From Ilyonectria destructans (lineage: Eukaryota; Ascomycota; Sordariomycetes; Hypocreales; Nectriaceae): DNA of 64,000 nucleotides. How positions within the stretch are numbered: the first letter of the stretch is position 1; each line of letters starts with the position of its first letter. Under the pieces are notes generated by a model. It worked only from the letters and a program-made list of their open reading frames with translations, did not search any database and was not told the DNA's origin. The stretch lies in NCBI GenBank assembly GCA_020740775.1, contig JAHEWK010000001.1, forward strand, positions 4,030,001 through 4,094,000, given 5' to 3'. The translations under genes and the position numbers were made by a program. This document shows, one piece after another, positions 35,255 through 46,705 of this stretch.

Positions 35255-36084
35255 GTTGGACAAAGAGGTGTGATGCGCAGATGCGGTCGAGAATGTTGAC
35301 GGAGAGAGGTGGAGGTGATGGGCAGGAGAATCGGTTGGATACGGTTGAAGAAAACCCGACAGTCGGCTGTGGTGGTTTGCTTGGGGGAGCCAGGGCAGTC
35401 GAGGTGGTGATGTTCAAAGCTGGATTCTTGGAGTCTTGGGGCCTTGAGACTCCGAGACTTGGAGAGGTTGAATTTCTCAGCCTCGTGTGGATAAGCTACG
35501 CCCCAGTGGCGGCAGGCTGATGCGCACAGAGCTCCCCGTGCTTCAGCCACAGCATCGAAGCCGGTGATTTTCCGGGTACCGGGCGCAGGTCCGGGGATTA
35601 GTGACATTGACTCTACTTGGTGCTAATTGGTGCAATTGGACCGGGGCCCTGGTCACAGCGTCCCAAGTGAAAGGCTGAGAGCTGCACCATCAGCCGCAGG
35701 CGCAATTGGCAACGTGGAACTGGAAGTGCGAAGGTGGCCTTTACCTACAGCCCGAAACAATCATCTCCGGGCGGCTGCGTTGCGTCGTCGTGACTTCAAC
35801 TCCCGTCTTCAGCTTTGCGAGGTGCCAGTTCCGGCCCATATGGTGTCTTACTTGAACCACCGCAATTGATTGCCATTCCTTTTGCTTTTACCTTGTTTTC
35901 ACACATTTGCTTTCCTCCACGTTCCCGGGCTTAGACCAATCCTCCCCTTTTTTTCCGCTTCCGGCGAGCTACGCCCGTCAACGACACGCGCCCGTGTGCC
36001 GTAAATCGACAGTCGCCACCTCGTCGAACAAGATATCTTCACCCGACAGGACCTCATTGCTACACACCAGCACCATCCTTCACC
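35255..36084. promoter_or_regulatory. Shared divergent promoter, RNA15 / ERV46
   Basis: About 830 bp between two divergent starts. The last 200 bases before ERV46 are C/T-rich, like a 5' leader. ATTGG boxes (inverted CCAAT) occur near 35617-35637 and 35707. No additional gene is supported. Confidence 0.45.
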
Positions 36085-37579
36085 ATGTCGTTCGTAACAG
36101 CCAAGTCGCGCTTTACAAGGCTTGATGCCTTCACTAAGACCGTGGATGAGGCGCGCATCCGGACCACCAGCGGCGGCGTTGTCACCATCGTGTCGCTACT
36201 CGTCGTCGTCTTCCTTGCTTGGGGAGAATGGGCAGATTACCGCCGGGTCGTGATACACCCGGAGCTTATTGTTGACAAGGGTCGAGGTATGTACACAGAG
36301 ACTCTCATTTTGTTCAGCATTCATTGCCAATGCTGTGGAAGGTTGCAGGATGGGAAGTCGAGGTTGGAGCAAGCTAACAATGTCTCGTGTAGGAGAGCGA
36401 ATGGAAATCCACCTCAACATCACCTTCCCCAAGATGCCCTGCGAGCTCTTGACTCTGGACGTCATGGATGTCTCCGGCGAGCAGCAGCACGGCGTCATGG
36501 CCGGAGTCAACAAGGTCCGCCTCCAGCCCCAGGCTCGCGGCGGCGCCGTCATCGACATCAAGTCCCTCGCCCTCCACGACGAGTCGGCCGACCACCTCGA
36601 CCCCCAGTACTGCGGTGGCTGCTACGGCGCCCCGGCACCCGCCAATGCGAAGAAGGCCGGCTGCTGTAACACCTGCGAGGAGGTCCGAGAGGCATACGCC
36701 TTGGCTTCGTGGGCTTTCGGTCGTGGCGAGAACGTCGAGCAGTGCGAGCGCGAGAACTACGCCGAGAAGCTGGACGCTCAGCGCGAGGAGGGCTGCCGTA
36801 TTGAGGGTAGCCTGCGCGTGAACAAGGTCGTGGGCAACTTCCATCTCGCTCCCGGCCGCAGCTTCAGCAACGGCAACATGCATGTGCACGACTTGAAGAA
36901 CTACTGGGATGTGCCTGAGGGCAAGTCGCACGATTTCACCCACACCGTCCACTCTCTGCGCTTCGGACCTCAACTGCCCGACGAGGTCACTCGCCGCATT
37001 GGCTCCAGGGCCGCCCTGCCCTGGACTAACCACCACATGAACCCCCTCGATGGCACCCACCAGGACACCAAGGACCCCAACTTCAACTTCATGTACTTTG
37101 TCAAGATTGTGCCCACCTCGTACCTGCCCCTCGGCTGGGACAGCACCGCCCTCAAGCTTGGCGGCTTGCTGCAGGATGAGAAGACTGGCCTGGGAGCCTA
37201 TGGTACTTCTGAGGACGGCAGCCTCGAGACTCACCAGTACTCCGTCACTAGCCACAAGCGAAGCCTGGCTGGAGGCAACGACGCGGCTGAGGGTCACGCC
37301 GAGCGCCTCCACTCCCGTGGTGGTATCCCCGGTGTCTTCTTCTCCTATGTAAGTCTTAATCTCGACTCCCGCTGAAGTCGAAACTGGTAGCTAACATGGC
37401 ACTAGGATATCTCGCCGATGAAGGTCATTAACCGCGAGGAGAGGACGAAGAACTTTAGCGGTTTCCTGGCTGGTCTCTGCGCCATTGTCGGTGGAACTCT
37501 GACTGTGGCTGCTGCGGTTGACCGAGGATTGTTCGAGGGCGCCGCGCGTCTGAAGAAGCTTCGATCCAAGGATCAGTAA
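36085..37579 (+). CDS. ERV46: COPII vesicle protein Erv46 / ERGIC3
   Basis: A cargo receptor cycling between ER and Golgi, normally paired with Erv41. Three exons (36085-36286, 36393-37348, 37406-37579) give 443 aa. The first membrane helix GVVTIVSLLVVVFLAWGEW covers about residues 31-49. A lumenal domain follows, with the family's cysteine pairs CGGCYG and CCNTCEEVREAY, and with EGCRIEGSLRVNKVVGNFH. The second helix FSGFLAGLCAIVGGTLTVAA lies near the C-terminus, before a short basic cytosolic tail (LKKLRSKDQ). The first join restores the motif GERMEIHLNITFP. Confidence 0.95.
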
Positions 37580-40178
37580 ATGGGAAAAGGACGAAATATA
37601 TGGGGCGGAGTGGGAAGTAGAACTGGAAGGGCAAGTGTAAAGTTGTAAACTATATTACAGCCCACTGCATCATGCATAGGCTAGGCGTTCTGGAATAGCT
37701 GGGTTTTAGTCAAGACAGGGGTTCTTGGAGTTGATACAAGGTCGCGTGCTCGTCTCCAGAGATCGGCTCTAAAAGTGATGTGCATGTTATTGGCGAAGCC
37801 CGAACCTAGCCAAGGCTGGCGATCGATCCTCTTGTCTTGCAAAATCGAAGCGGCACTTGTATTGACGGGCAAGAGACGGAGCTAGGCGGGCGCCGGCAGT
37901 CGAGACGAGGCGATGACGGCGGGGTGGAATTGAGATCATCCGTCTAAGGGACCCTTCTCGATGCCGCACGGGCCTGGGCGAGGGATATGCGGCTGTTTCT
38001 TATTCATCGATTGCGCGTGCTCATTGGAATTGCTGAAGACGGGAGAGGTTCTATGACCAACTGAATCTGTGGGCTAGACACGCCACCATGGAGGTGGCGG
38101 GGTTGTCATCTGTTGGATACGGGCTCATGGTTGGCCAGATAGACTTGGGAGATCCCAGACGGGGAGATGAAGATCAGATCAATTGCGATCATGTTGTGCA
38201 CGCCAATGTATGCCCGGGACCAATTGATTCCGGTCCCACGAGGTTAGCTCCTGGACGGAGCATCTCTGGTCTTCCAATGGATACTGATTCCTGCGATATT
38301 AGGGGACGCGGCCACCTCATGGCAGGGATCGTGGCTTGCGACGGGATGCGTGTCATTGGTGGGTGTTGCTCGGGGGCATGGATGGCAGAGAGATGACATG
38401 TGCGAGGGCCCTGAAACAGATGAGCCAGTTGAAACTGGGGACCTGGGCTTGGTGACGTCGGCTGCAACAGGTTACAGCAGGGCTGCTTGCTTTGGCGTTC
38501 GGTAGCGACAGGTCTTGCATGCCATTGTGCCCTGTGTGATTGGCCCAGATCGAGATGGGACGAACATTGGAAACTCCTGCGAAGAAGCTGGGTGGGCGAG
38601 ACTGTCTCGAGCTATTGAACCTGATTGAACCCTCGACGAGCCAAGGAACGGCATGGGTCCTCTCAAAGTCGCGTCTCCAGTCTTCCTGGAAGCGAGCAGT
38701 CCCAAGATCAACCGAGCAAGGCAGGGTAGCCATCGATGACGACGGCTCCGGGCATCAGGGGACCGTTCATGTTACTCAAAGGCGCCGCCCTGTCGTCAAA
38801 TGTCGTGGAAAGGTGCCATCTCGATTATGCTGGACCCCGCCATTGTCGCGGCATTCCGTAGTGAGTTGTAACACAACGAGGCTTGGCTGGACAGGTGGAC
38901 CATCCTTTCGCTAGACAGTAGCCTGACTGGGGGTTGGACAGGAATAGCAGTCAATGGCCATCTCCCGCAATGTTAGAGAGGTCCATTTTGCTGATCCCTC
39001 GCTCGATGGACACGCATGCACATTGCCTCTGGCTCGAGTTGGTCTTAGTGAGTTGGTGTTGTACTACTACGTTAGTGTCCCCGTAGGCTGCTGGAGTTGC
39101 TATAAAAAAACCATGCACCTGGGGCACAGCGGGCGGGAGCTGGCCCAGCTGGGGGCTACGTGCTGTAATGTTAGTTGGCCTGACGCATCATAGATGCGTG
39201 GTTGTGGACTGCGTGGTGGCCACTGTGCGACAGGGGCAACTTTTTGACATGCCCGTTTCCGTCTGGCTTGCATACCAGGGCTCGTAAATGGATCGCCACC
39301 TGCGACTCGAGCAAGACCGGACAGGTTTTAGCATGTCGGGAATGAGGTCTCCGAAGGCTGAAGAGAAAGGCGGAGGCGACCTGACAAGGCATGGAGACAC
39401 CTGGAAGGAGGCGATGAAGAGGCTCGGACGACGATGCTCGCCTGTGAGAGGCTCGCTCCTGTTCCGCCGGCAGAGAAGCACACAAGCCTCAGACAGACCT
39501 GGTAAGAAGAGGATCCTCAGGAGTCAGGTCCCCGTGTCGGCTGAGGCTGACCGGGGGTTGCTGCAAGGCCTGGCTGTCAAAACCATCCACCACTCATCTG
39601 TCGTTGCGAAGGGGAGGGACCGAGGCCCGACCGACGTGAGGCTTACCAGGCTCTCAGGAGGCCAGCCTCAGGCCCACAAGACTCACGATATGTCCGTCCA
39701 AGGCGTCCTCGACTTCCACGGCCCACGACGAATTACAACAATGCGCCGGGACAGAGAGAAATGAGAGGTCATGGGGGACGGCCAATGTACCCCAGACCCA
39801 GTGGCGGCACAATCCCCTGGCGCACCACGCCCCAGAAACGGCTTGGACTCTGGGAGCCGGTGGAGTCGAAACAAGGGTTCTGCGGGCCAAAGCCCCCCCA
39901 GAAGTTCAGAACTCGAGACCCAGACCAAACCAGAGCGACCGGGGGAGGGATTTGAGCCGATGGTGGAGAGATTGGAGAGAGGAGCAGAGCGTTCCCTTGT
40001 CTGGTCGGCCGTCCAAGATACCCGCGGAAACCCCTTCCAGTGGCCGTTTTTGTTTTGTGTCACCTGTGTCACGCACAGAGGCCAACCCTGCTCGCCTCCC
40101 CCTTTGCGCGCCAGCGCCTCTCTGCAGAGTGTGCAGCGGCAGCCGCCACTGTTTCTGATGATGGTGCTGCTACTGTGT

Positions 40179-40202
40179 GTATGTACGGACGGACGTACAT
40201 AC
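40179..40202. repeat. 9-bp perfect inverted repeat, 6-nt loop
   Basis: GTATGTACG and its exact reverse complement CGTACATAC are separated by six bases, so either strand could form a small hairpin. No gene lies near it. Confidence 0.8.
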
Positions 40203-41217
40203 GACGTAGTCGTGCTCCACAGAGATGCATCCGACATGTGCAGTTCCCTTTGGACGACGTAGACGGCCATGATTCCCGTCTTTTGACCTCGCTAGTTCGG
40301 TCTCCACACCAAGGTTATTAGGCACCTAGTTCGTTTAGGGAGATACCGGTCCCGTTGGCGGGCTCTGGGGATGCAAAAGACTCCTGGGTTGAGGGCAGCG
40401 GACCAAGGGGAAAAGGGACAAGCGCATCATCCTGTGTCGTATAGACGTATGCGCATAGCATACACACGGGTACCATAGTACAGCAGTATTGAGTGCTGCG
40501 CCGCCATGTCCTGAGTCGGGTTCATCGTCGACGCCTACGCTGTTTCCTTACATACCTGACGACCAACAACGGTATCCTCCGCGTACTTGCTGGAAGATGG
40601 AAGAAAAGAATGTCAGCATTGGGGCTTGCGAAGAGCCGATCGATCAAGCACCCTCTGGTGAGTCGTCGGTGCGCCGCATAGCAGCACTGCATATCAGCAT
40701 TGCACAGCACAGACACCCGGTGGAGCAGACATGTGGGAGCCACCGAAGCCACCGAGCACTGAGCACGCTCCCCCCCTGGCCTGGTCTGGGGCGGGCTTCA
40801 TCAGGTACCCATGCTTGCCATGGCCACCAGCATAACCAGATGGCTAATAAGGTAATAATGCCCCTTGGAGTCCCCTGGAGCGCTGGCCGACGCTACTCGG
40901 CCGCTGGAACTTGGCCTTCGGAGGTTACACTGCACGTACCGCACCAGTGCCACCAGCAACAGCCAAGTCAACAAGTCAACAAGGCCTAAAGCGCATCCAA
41001 CTTCCAAGGGCCGTCATCTGTGACCCAACCGCGACCCATCTCTGACCCATCTGTGGCGTACTCACACACCCACTTCTACCGCTCTACCGCTCTACCGCGC
41101 TGCTTCCCCCATCTCATTCTCCTGCCCGTCCCCATCCTGGCCGTTCTGCCCCCTCCCTCTCCACTCTTTCCACATCGAATCCATCGTTGTTCTGCACTGT
41201 CCGAAGGGTAATTAATT

Positions 41218-41264
41218 GCCTTGTTTGGTTTGCGCTGGGGCGGAACCTCCAAACCAAACAAGGC
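41218..41264 (+). promoter_or_regulatory. Perfect 15-bp stem-loop in the leader of the Sel1 gene
   Basis: GCCTTGTTTGGTTTG (41218-41232) is matched exactly by CAAACCAAACAAGGC (41250-41264), with a 17-nt GC-rich loop between. It lies about 0.82 kb upstream of the ATG at 42088, within the pyrimidine-rich stretch that I take to be the transcribed leader. In RNA this would be a stable hairpin; in DNA it could bind a dimeric protein. Confidence 0.85.
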
Positions 41265-42087
41265 CGTGTCCCCAGAGGTACCGCGAGTCGCTGGACTCTA
41301 CCTTAAACCTTGGCCCTTACGTCCTCTTGTCCTACATCCTCCCGTTCTCTTGTCTCTCTTGTCTCTCCTCAAGGCGTGCCATCATACACACCCAACACTC
41401 GTTTCTCCTTCTCGCTCTCCTCTCTTCCTGGACCGCCTTCGTACTGCCTACGTCGACCGAACGCCTGTCGTCTTCTCCGTCGCCATTGTCGCCATTGTCG
41501 CTCGCCCGTACAGCCATTGCCGCTTCCATCATCACCCCGTCACCCCACGAGACGTCGACGCATCAACAACATTGCACTGCTTCCACCATTCACACACACC
41601 CACCAAACGTCGCTCGCTCCCACCTCGTTCCATCGGCCGCATCCTCCGGCGCCTGCATAGCACAGCCAGCGCAACACCTTCTTACTTGGCCGCCGATCAC
41701 TTCTGGCTTCGCTCCACCCAACCGTCCATCACTCGACATCGGTCGCCTACCACCTGTCGCCTCCCAATGCCAACCGGCTTTACCTGACACTCATTCCTTG
41801 ATGCGCTCGTCATATTACTTCGCCTTGTCCGCCACTGCATCGTTCTCTAAGAAATAGCCTTTGGGCCTTACATTACGCTGCATCACCTGACGACCGTCAA
41901 CACATATCCCAGCGCAACGACCAAACCGACACTAGACGACGAAGCCGCGAATTCTAGTAGTATCTTCTACTGACGTACGATTACATACTCAGTCGTGTTC
42001 CTCTTGACTCCGGATCCCACCGACTTGTCCCCTGCATGGAAACAACCCGCGCCGACTAACTAGGGCTCCAACATTGAGCAACCAACC

Positions 42088-44415
42088 ATGGCATCACGCC
42101 CAACTCTTCTGGACCTGCGGTCCGATTCGCAGTATTCAAACCTTTCCAACATTTCCAAGCCTTTGCGCTCTCCTCGCCACCATGTCGCCGGCGAGGCACC
42201 CCCCGAACTCTCCCCTTTGGATGCTTTTGCCTTGCAGAGCCGATTACTTGCTAGACAGCTGCAAGAAAGCGCCAAGGAGGGCAACCGGATGAGCCGACTC
42301 CCACCTCTGACCGTGGAAAGCCCTCTGGTCGTCCAAGGCCGCTCCGAATACTTTCGCTCCATGTCCCAGGACTCCGCTTCCGATGGTGGTGATTCCCCTG
42401 GCCCTAGTGCTTCCGGCCTCGGGCTAAGGACGGAGCTGGAGGACGCCTTCGCCGATGAGTCTGATCGTCCCAAGTCTATGCACCCTCGAATGAGCCGGAT
42501 ACCTCCCACACCCGATGAGAACGTCCCCGCGATTCCCCCTCGTGATCCGTCTCGAGGCCGCACGCTGTCGCAGATCGCCGAGCCAGACCCGTTCTTTGGC
42601 GACGCCCGAAGAGAACGATCTCCCTCGCCATTGCAAAGCGAGACTCAATCTCAGCCAGATCGACAGGCCGAGACCTCTCCCTCCCGAAAAGAAGACTCTC
42701 TTTTTCTGCCCTCACAGCAGCCCAATGGCTCTATCAGTGGCTCCCCTGATAGATACAAGCAACACTCATTCGACGAGCTGGGGTTGGCCCCTCCTCGTGC
42801 TCTATTTCCCAGGAGATCGTCGAGCATCATGTCCTCGCCGCTGTTGCCAACCGACGAGGAAGGTTCCGGCAACATGTCTGGCTCATTCCATTCCCTCCCA
42901 CCTCGAAAGCTTTCTTCTGGAAGTGCCGCGTTTATCAACCCAATGATATCGCCGGCCCTTGGGTCTTTCCGGAGATCGCCTTCTGTGGGCTCGGACTCCT
43001 CCGCTCTACCTCGGCCGTCGTTTAACTTCTCGCGCCCGATGAGTAGATCTGGAACTCCTGCCATGGATTCGCCTTCCAGACAGGCGTCCTCTGATAGCCA
43101 GCCATCCTTCATTTTGGCCGACGATGCTGCTTACACACCCGTGAGCATGCATAGTGAGGCCTTTCTAGACTCACAAACTGATGACAAGGGTGCACCTTCG
43201 TACATATACTCGAAGTTCTCTTTGCCCAGAGGAAAGACGCTTCAACGATCGGAGGACGACGAGCATCCGGAACAACATGAGCATCCCATGCAACCGATGC
43301 AGCCGACGCAGCCGCAAGCATCCTTTCATTGGGAGCAGCCGATGATTCCTCCAAGCAACGTTCAGCGTATCAATACTAATATTCCCCCATCACCACCCCA
43401 CCGGCCATCCAGCTCATCTCCAATGACAGTCCCTGACGATGCCCTTATTCCCCACAGCCCGCTACCGAGACCATCCACGGAGCTCAGGAAAGTGCACTCT
43501 GAGAACTCGCCCTCAATGCCTTCATTAGAACCATCACCCAGCATGGGTATAGGACGCGCATCTGAGGATTCCCCCAGAGGCCGGGGCAGAATGCCAGTGT
43601 CCACCAACACAAGTGACACGGCCAGCACTATACGACCCCCGCCGACACCTCGCTCAGTGGCGCCAACTGCCTCTGAGATGTCTGCTGAGGAACATTTGGC
43701 CAAGGGAATAGAGTGCCATGAGAATGGCTCACTAAAAGAGTCTACATATCATCTTCGGTATGCTGCTAGGCTTAACGACCCCACTGCAATGCTCCTGTAT
43801 GCGCTTGCGTGCCGCCACGGGTGGGGCATGCGTGCAAACCAGAAGGAGGGAGTTGAGTGGCTCAGGAAAGCCGCAGAATACGCCAGTGTCGAAATCGCAG
43901 ATGGCGAGGATCAGGTCAAGGAGGGCAAGCATGTTGATGTTGTTGAAAGAAGGACGAGGAAAGCTCAGTTCGCCCTCAGCATCTATGAGCTTGGCGTGAG
44001 CCATATGAATGGATGGGGTATCGATCAAGACAAATCACTGGCCTTGCGATGCTTCGAGATCGCCGGTAGTAAGTATTTCCGATCAGATTCCTCGTACTCC
44101 GTACTAACACTTGCCAGATTGGGGCGATGTGGATGCTCTAGCTGAGGCCGGGTTCTGCTATGCACAGGGCATTGGATGTAAGAAGAACCTGAAGAACAGC
44201 GCCAAGTTCTACCGAATGGCCGAGGCGAAAGGAATGAGCATGGTTGGTAACAGCTGGTAAGTCTTGAGTTGTTGAGCTGTAAATAACCAATGACTAATCT
44301 CTGTGACAGGATCCACAAGGCCAAGTACAACGAGGACGACACAGATGCAGCTAAGAAGGACAAGAAGAAGGCTCGGAGCAAGTCCCGAACCAGAACCATG
44401 TTTGGCCGGAAATAA
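42088..44415 (+). CDS. Sel1-repeat protein with long disordered N-terminus
   Basis: Three exons (42088-44068, 44118-44256, 44310-44415; phases 1 and 2) give 741 aa. Residues 1-535 are Ser/Pro-rich and probably disordered, with many SP/TP sites (candidate CDK/MAPK targets) and a Met/Gln/Pro tract (HPMQPMQPTQPQ). Sel1-like repeats begin near residue 536 (AEEHLAKGIECHENGSL), continue with AMLLYALACRHGWGMRANQK and AQFALSIYELGVSHMNGWGI, and end with AEAGFCYAQGIGCKKNLKNS. The tail is Lys/Arg-rich (KKDKKKARSKSRTRT). The architecture fits fungal Sel1 proteins annotated as Nif1-like mitotic inhibitors / Dsf2-like or chitin synthase regulators. I cannot decide between these, so no symbol is given. Confidence 0.85.
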
Positions 44416-45058
44416 AGCCGAGGGCCAACACCATCGACATCACCAACACACCTACATAATGATCATGAACTCTAACATACCCATCGAATCGGAGTTTTGG
44501 GCGGCTGTATCACATCACATTGAAGGTTTCTGGCATCTGAGGATGGACCTTCAATGTGCTATTTGCACTACATTACACATCTTGACACATTACACACCAA
44601 GCAACTTTCATCTTGAGGTTGCTAAGGACAACGAAGGGCCAATTGAGCATTGGGACTAATCGCTTCTGCGTTTGTGGGTGCTCATTGCAAGGGGACATAG
44701 CGCTGATTTATCCCCGTACGGTCGTACGGGGTGGCTTTTTGGGTTGCAAAACAACCTGGTGCGCGGTCACGCACCATCTAGTTTTTTCTTGTTCATCTTT
44801 TGTACCGTTTCTTTTGCACATAGAGGCATTTTGGAGGGAATAAAGGCCGTGTACAGGAAAGCACGAGACTCATCGTCTTTTGGAAGGGGTTTCATAGGTG
44901 CGATCATGGGGATTATTGCAAAAGCGAGGTTGCCATATCACAATCCTAGATCAAATGAGGACCAATTCAGTGCTCCAGTTTCTAGTTTGCCTGAATGCGT
45001 TATTGTTATTACAAAGCCATGCGCTCCCCATCTAGTAGCCCAAGCGGATCCAGCCCAT
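44416..45058. other. Convergent 3' region, Sel1 gene and PUP1
   Basis: About 640 bp between tail-to-tail genes, holding a GC-rich palindrome followed by a T-run (44712-44740). No supported gene is seen. Confidence 0.5.
44712..44731. repeat. GC-rich palindrome CCCCGTACG-GT-CGTACGGGG
   Basis: A 9-bp perfect inverted repeat with a 2-base centre, followed within five bases by TTTTT on the plus strand. It looks like a stem-loop plus T-run in the 3' region. Eukaryotic polymerase II does not use such terminators, so its role is open. Confidence 0.7.
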
Positions 45059-46019
45059 TTAGGTGTCGACATCCATCTTCTCGTCGCTAAGAGGCACTTC
45101 CTCCACGGTGACGTACCGGCCGATATCGTTCTTCTTGATAACCTTCTCGTTCAGCACCGCTGTCGTGCCCTTGGGGAAGGCATAACTTTGCAGCTTAGCA
45201 CTCTTCTCGTTGGGCTTGATGTAGTTCCGCTTCAGCGTCGTCTTGTCCTTGGTGATGATGGCGACATCCACGTTGGATCCGGAACCCAAATCGTTGAAGA
45301 TACCGGCCATGATGGCGTCACTGGTCAGCTTGATGGCATCTGCCTCGGTCATCTTGGGCTTCCACTGGGTCTCGAACACACTCATAGCCGCCAAGCTACC
45401 ACTGCCCATGGTGACGTAGGGCAACTTGTCGGTGCTGCCGTGTGCGTGGACGGTGAAGAGGTGGGTGCCGGTGGGGTCGCAGCCAGCGACGACCAGGTAG
45501 GCGCCGATATGGCCCTGGTACCGGAAGAGGTGCTGCTTGAGGAGGGTCATGCAGGTGACGACGCGGGGTTTGCGGCCGGTGGAGAGCGAGTGCAGCTCGA
45601 GCTGGGAGGAGATGAGGGCGGTGGTGAACTCAGTATCGGCGGCGGTACCGGCACCCGCACACCAGATCTGGGGGGAGATGTAGTGGAGCTTCTCGCAGTT
45701 CTTGTCGGCGACGATGGGGCCAGAGGTGGCTCGGGTATCGGCTGCAATCTGTTGATGGAGTGTGTCAGTGCTGCTGTGCTGCGCGAGGGCGGAGCTGTTG
45801 TCGTTGGGTAGTGAGGGACGGCCATCAGGACCGGTTGGGAAGCTCGGCATTTGGTGTTGAATAGGCAGGGAGAAAGGGAGCAGGAGCACATACCACGACA
45901 CCGCCATCAAAGATGCATCCCACGATGGTCGTACCAGTGCTGGTCGCCTTGGGGAGCGGTACTCCTCGGGCGTGGAGGGCCGCATTGCGGTTGTAGTTGG
46001 AGAAGTCGAAGCCTGGCAT
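45059..46019 (-). CDS. PUP1: 20S proteasome subunit beta type-2 (Pup1/PSMB7)
   Basis: The catalytic beta-2 (trypsin-like) subunit of the 20S proteasome. Two exons on the minus strand (46019-45894, then 45748-45059; 145-nt intron, phase 0) give 271 aa. The propeptide of about 28 residues ends at G-T in [11 protein letters not shown]; the new N-terminal Thr is the nucleophile. Then come [20 protein letters not shown] with the catalytic Asp and Lys region, GAGTAADTE, and [12 protein letters not shown] with the conserved SGS-like region. The C-terminal extension (KMDVDT end) wraps around the neighbouring subunit in this family. The intron lies exactly between GGVV and IAADTR. Confidence 0.96.
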
Positions 46020-46705
46020 CGTGGATGACCTCGTTCCCCCGGTTTAAGAATCCAATTCAGGCGTGTGTATAGAGTCGTATTTGAGGCGGGACGTCAGTCG
46101 TGGCAGATGAAGAACTTTGGGGTATCGTCGTGGGCGGTCGTTGCAAGTGCGAGTGAGGTTGACAAGGCAGAGCTGATGACGAGGCTAAAAGCTGCCTCCA
46201 GACGCAGACACACACGCAGTTGAGCTTCCCGCGAGAGACACGCCCCCATTGGCTAGCCAGCCACCCATCCAGGCTGCACTCAGGGGTGGCTCGAGCTCCA
46301 CCCACGTGATGTAGGAGAGAGCTTCCCAAAAAGTTGCTGGCTGGGGGAAGGCGCCGCGACGGGAACGGGTTTGCAGGCGCATTTTGTTGTGAAGTCATTC
46401 AACCTTGTTTTTCTGTCTCAATAAATCTCAACCTCAATCGATTCCCCCGAAACATCCACAACTAGCCACCGGATCCCCCACCGCCTCGTTGATTCCTAGG
46501 CGCTTTTCATTGCTGGGTTCGCAGCGCCTGCGCCGGCCAATCACGTTGCGCAGCGCCGTCCTAGAAGCACGGGTCCCCAGATTATTGCCCATCAGCCAGC
46601 CGCGCGACAGAGAGCTGATCCCCCGGTCGCCCAACCCGCCCCATGCGAAGGGCAAATTTATGAACTTCGGGTCCTCTCTCCAAGGCCGGCTACTTTGCTT
46701 CAGTC
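46020..46705. promoter_or_regulatory. Shared divergent promoter, PUP1 / NUP159
   Basis: About 690 bp between two divergent starts, GC-rich, with no supported ORF. CCAAT is present near 46250 and 46538. I could not identify a convincing proteasome-type upstream element. Confidence 0.45.

Larger units (their letters stand above)
37580..42087. other. 4.5 kb gene-free region and CT-rich leader before the Sel1 gene
   Basis: The largest stretch without a supported gene. 37.6-41.0 kb shows only short, motif-free ORFs. A perfect 9-bp inverted repeat lies at 40179-40202. From about 41050 the plus strand becomes strongly pyrimidine-rich up to the ATG at 42088, consistent with a long transcribed leader; a perfect 15-bp inverted repeat sits inside it at 41218-41264. 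The open frame at 41216-41857 is low-complexity Ser/Pro/Thr sequence caused by the CT-rich composition. No tRNA, 5S rRNA or transposon end was recognised. A long non-coding RNA or dispersed enhancers are possible but unproven. Confidence 0.45.

Noticed and set aside
36374..37312. 312-codon minus-strand frame antisense to ERV46
   Set aside because: An antisense shadow of a clear conserved gene, with no motif of its own.
39288..39764. 158-codon plus-strand frame in the 37.6-42 kb region
   Set aside because: Arg/Gly/Ser-rich with no recognisable domain, and overlapped by open frames on the other strand.
41216..41857. 213-codon plus-strand frame before the Sel1 gene
   Set aside because: Overlapping frames are open together because of CT-rich composition; the product is Ser/Pro/Thr-rich and begins within the inverted repeat.
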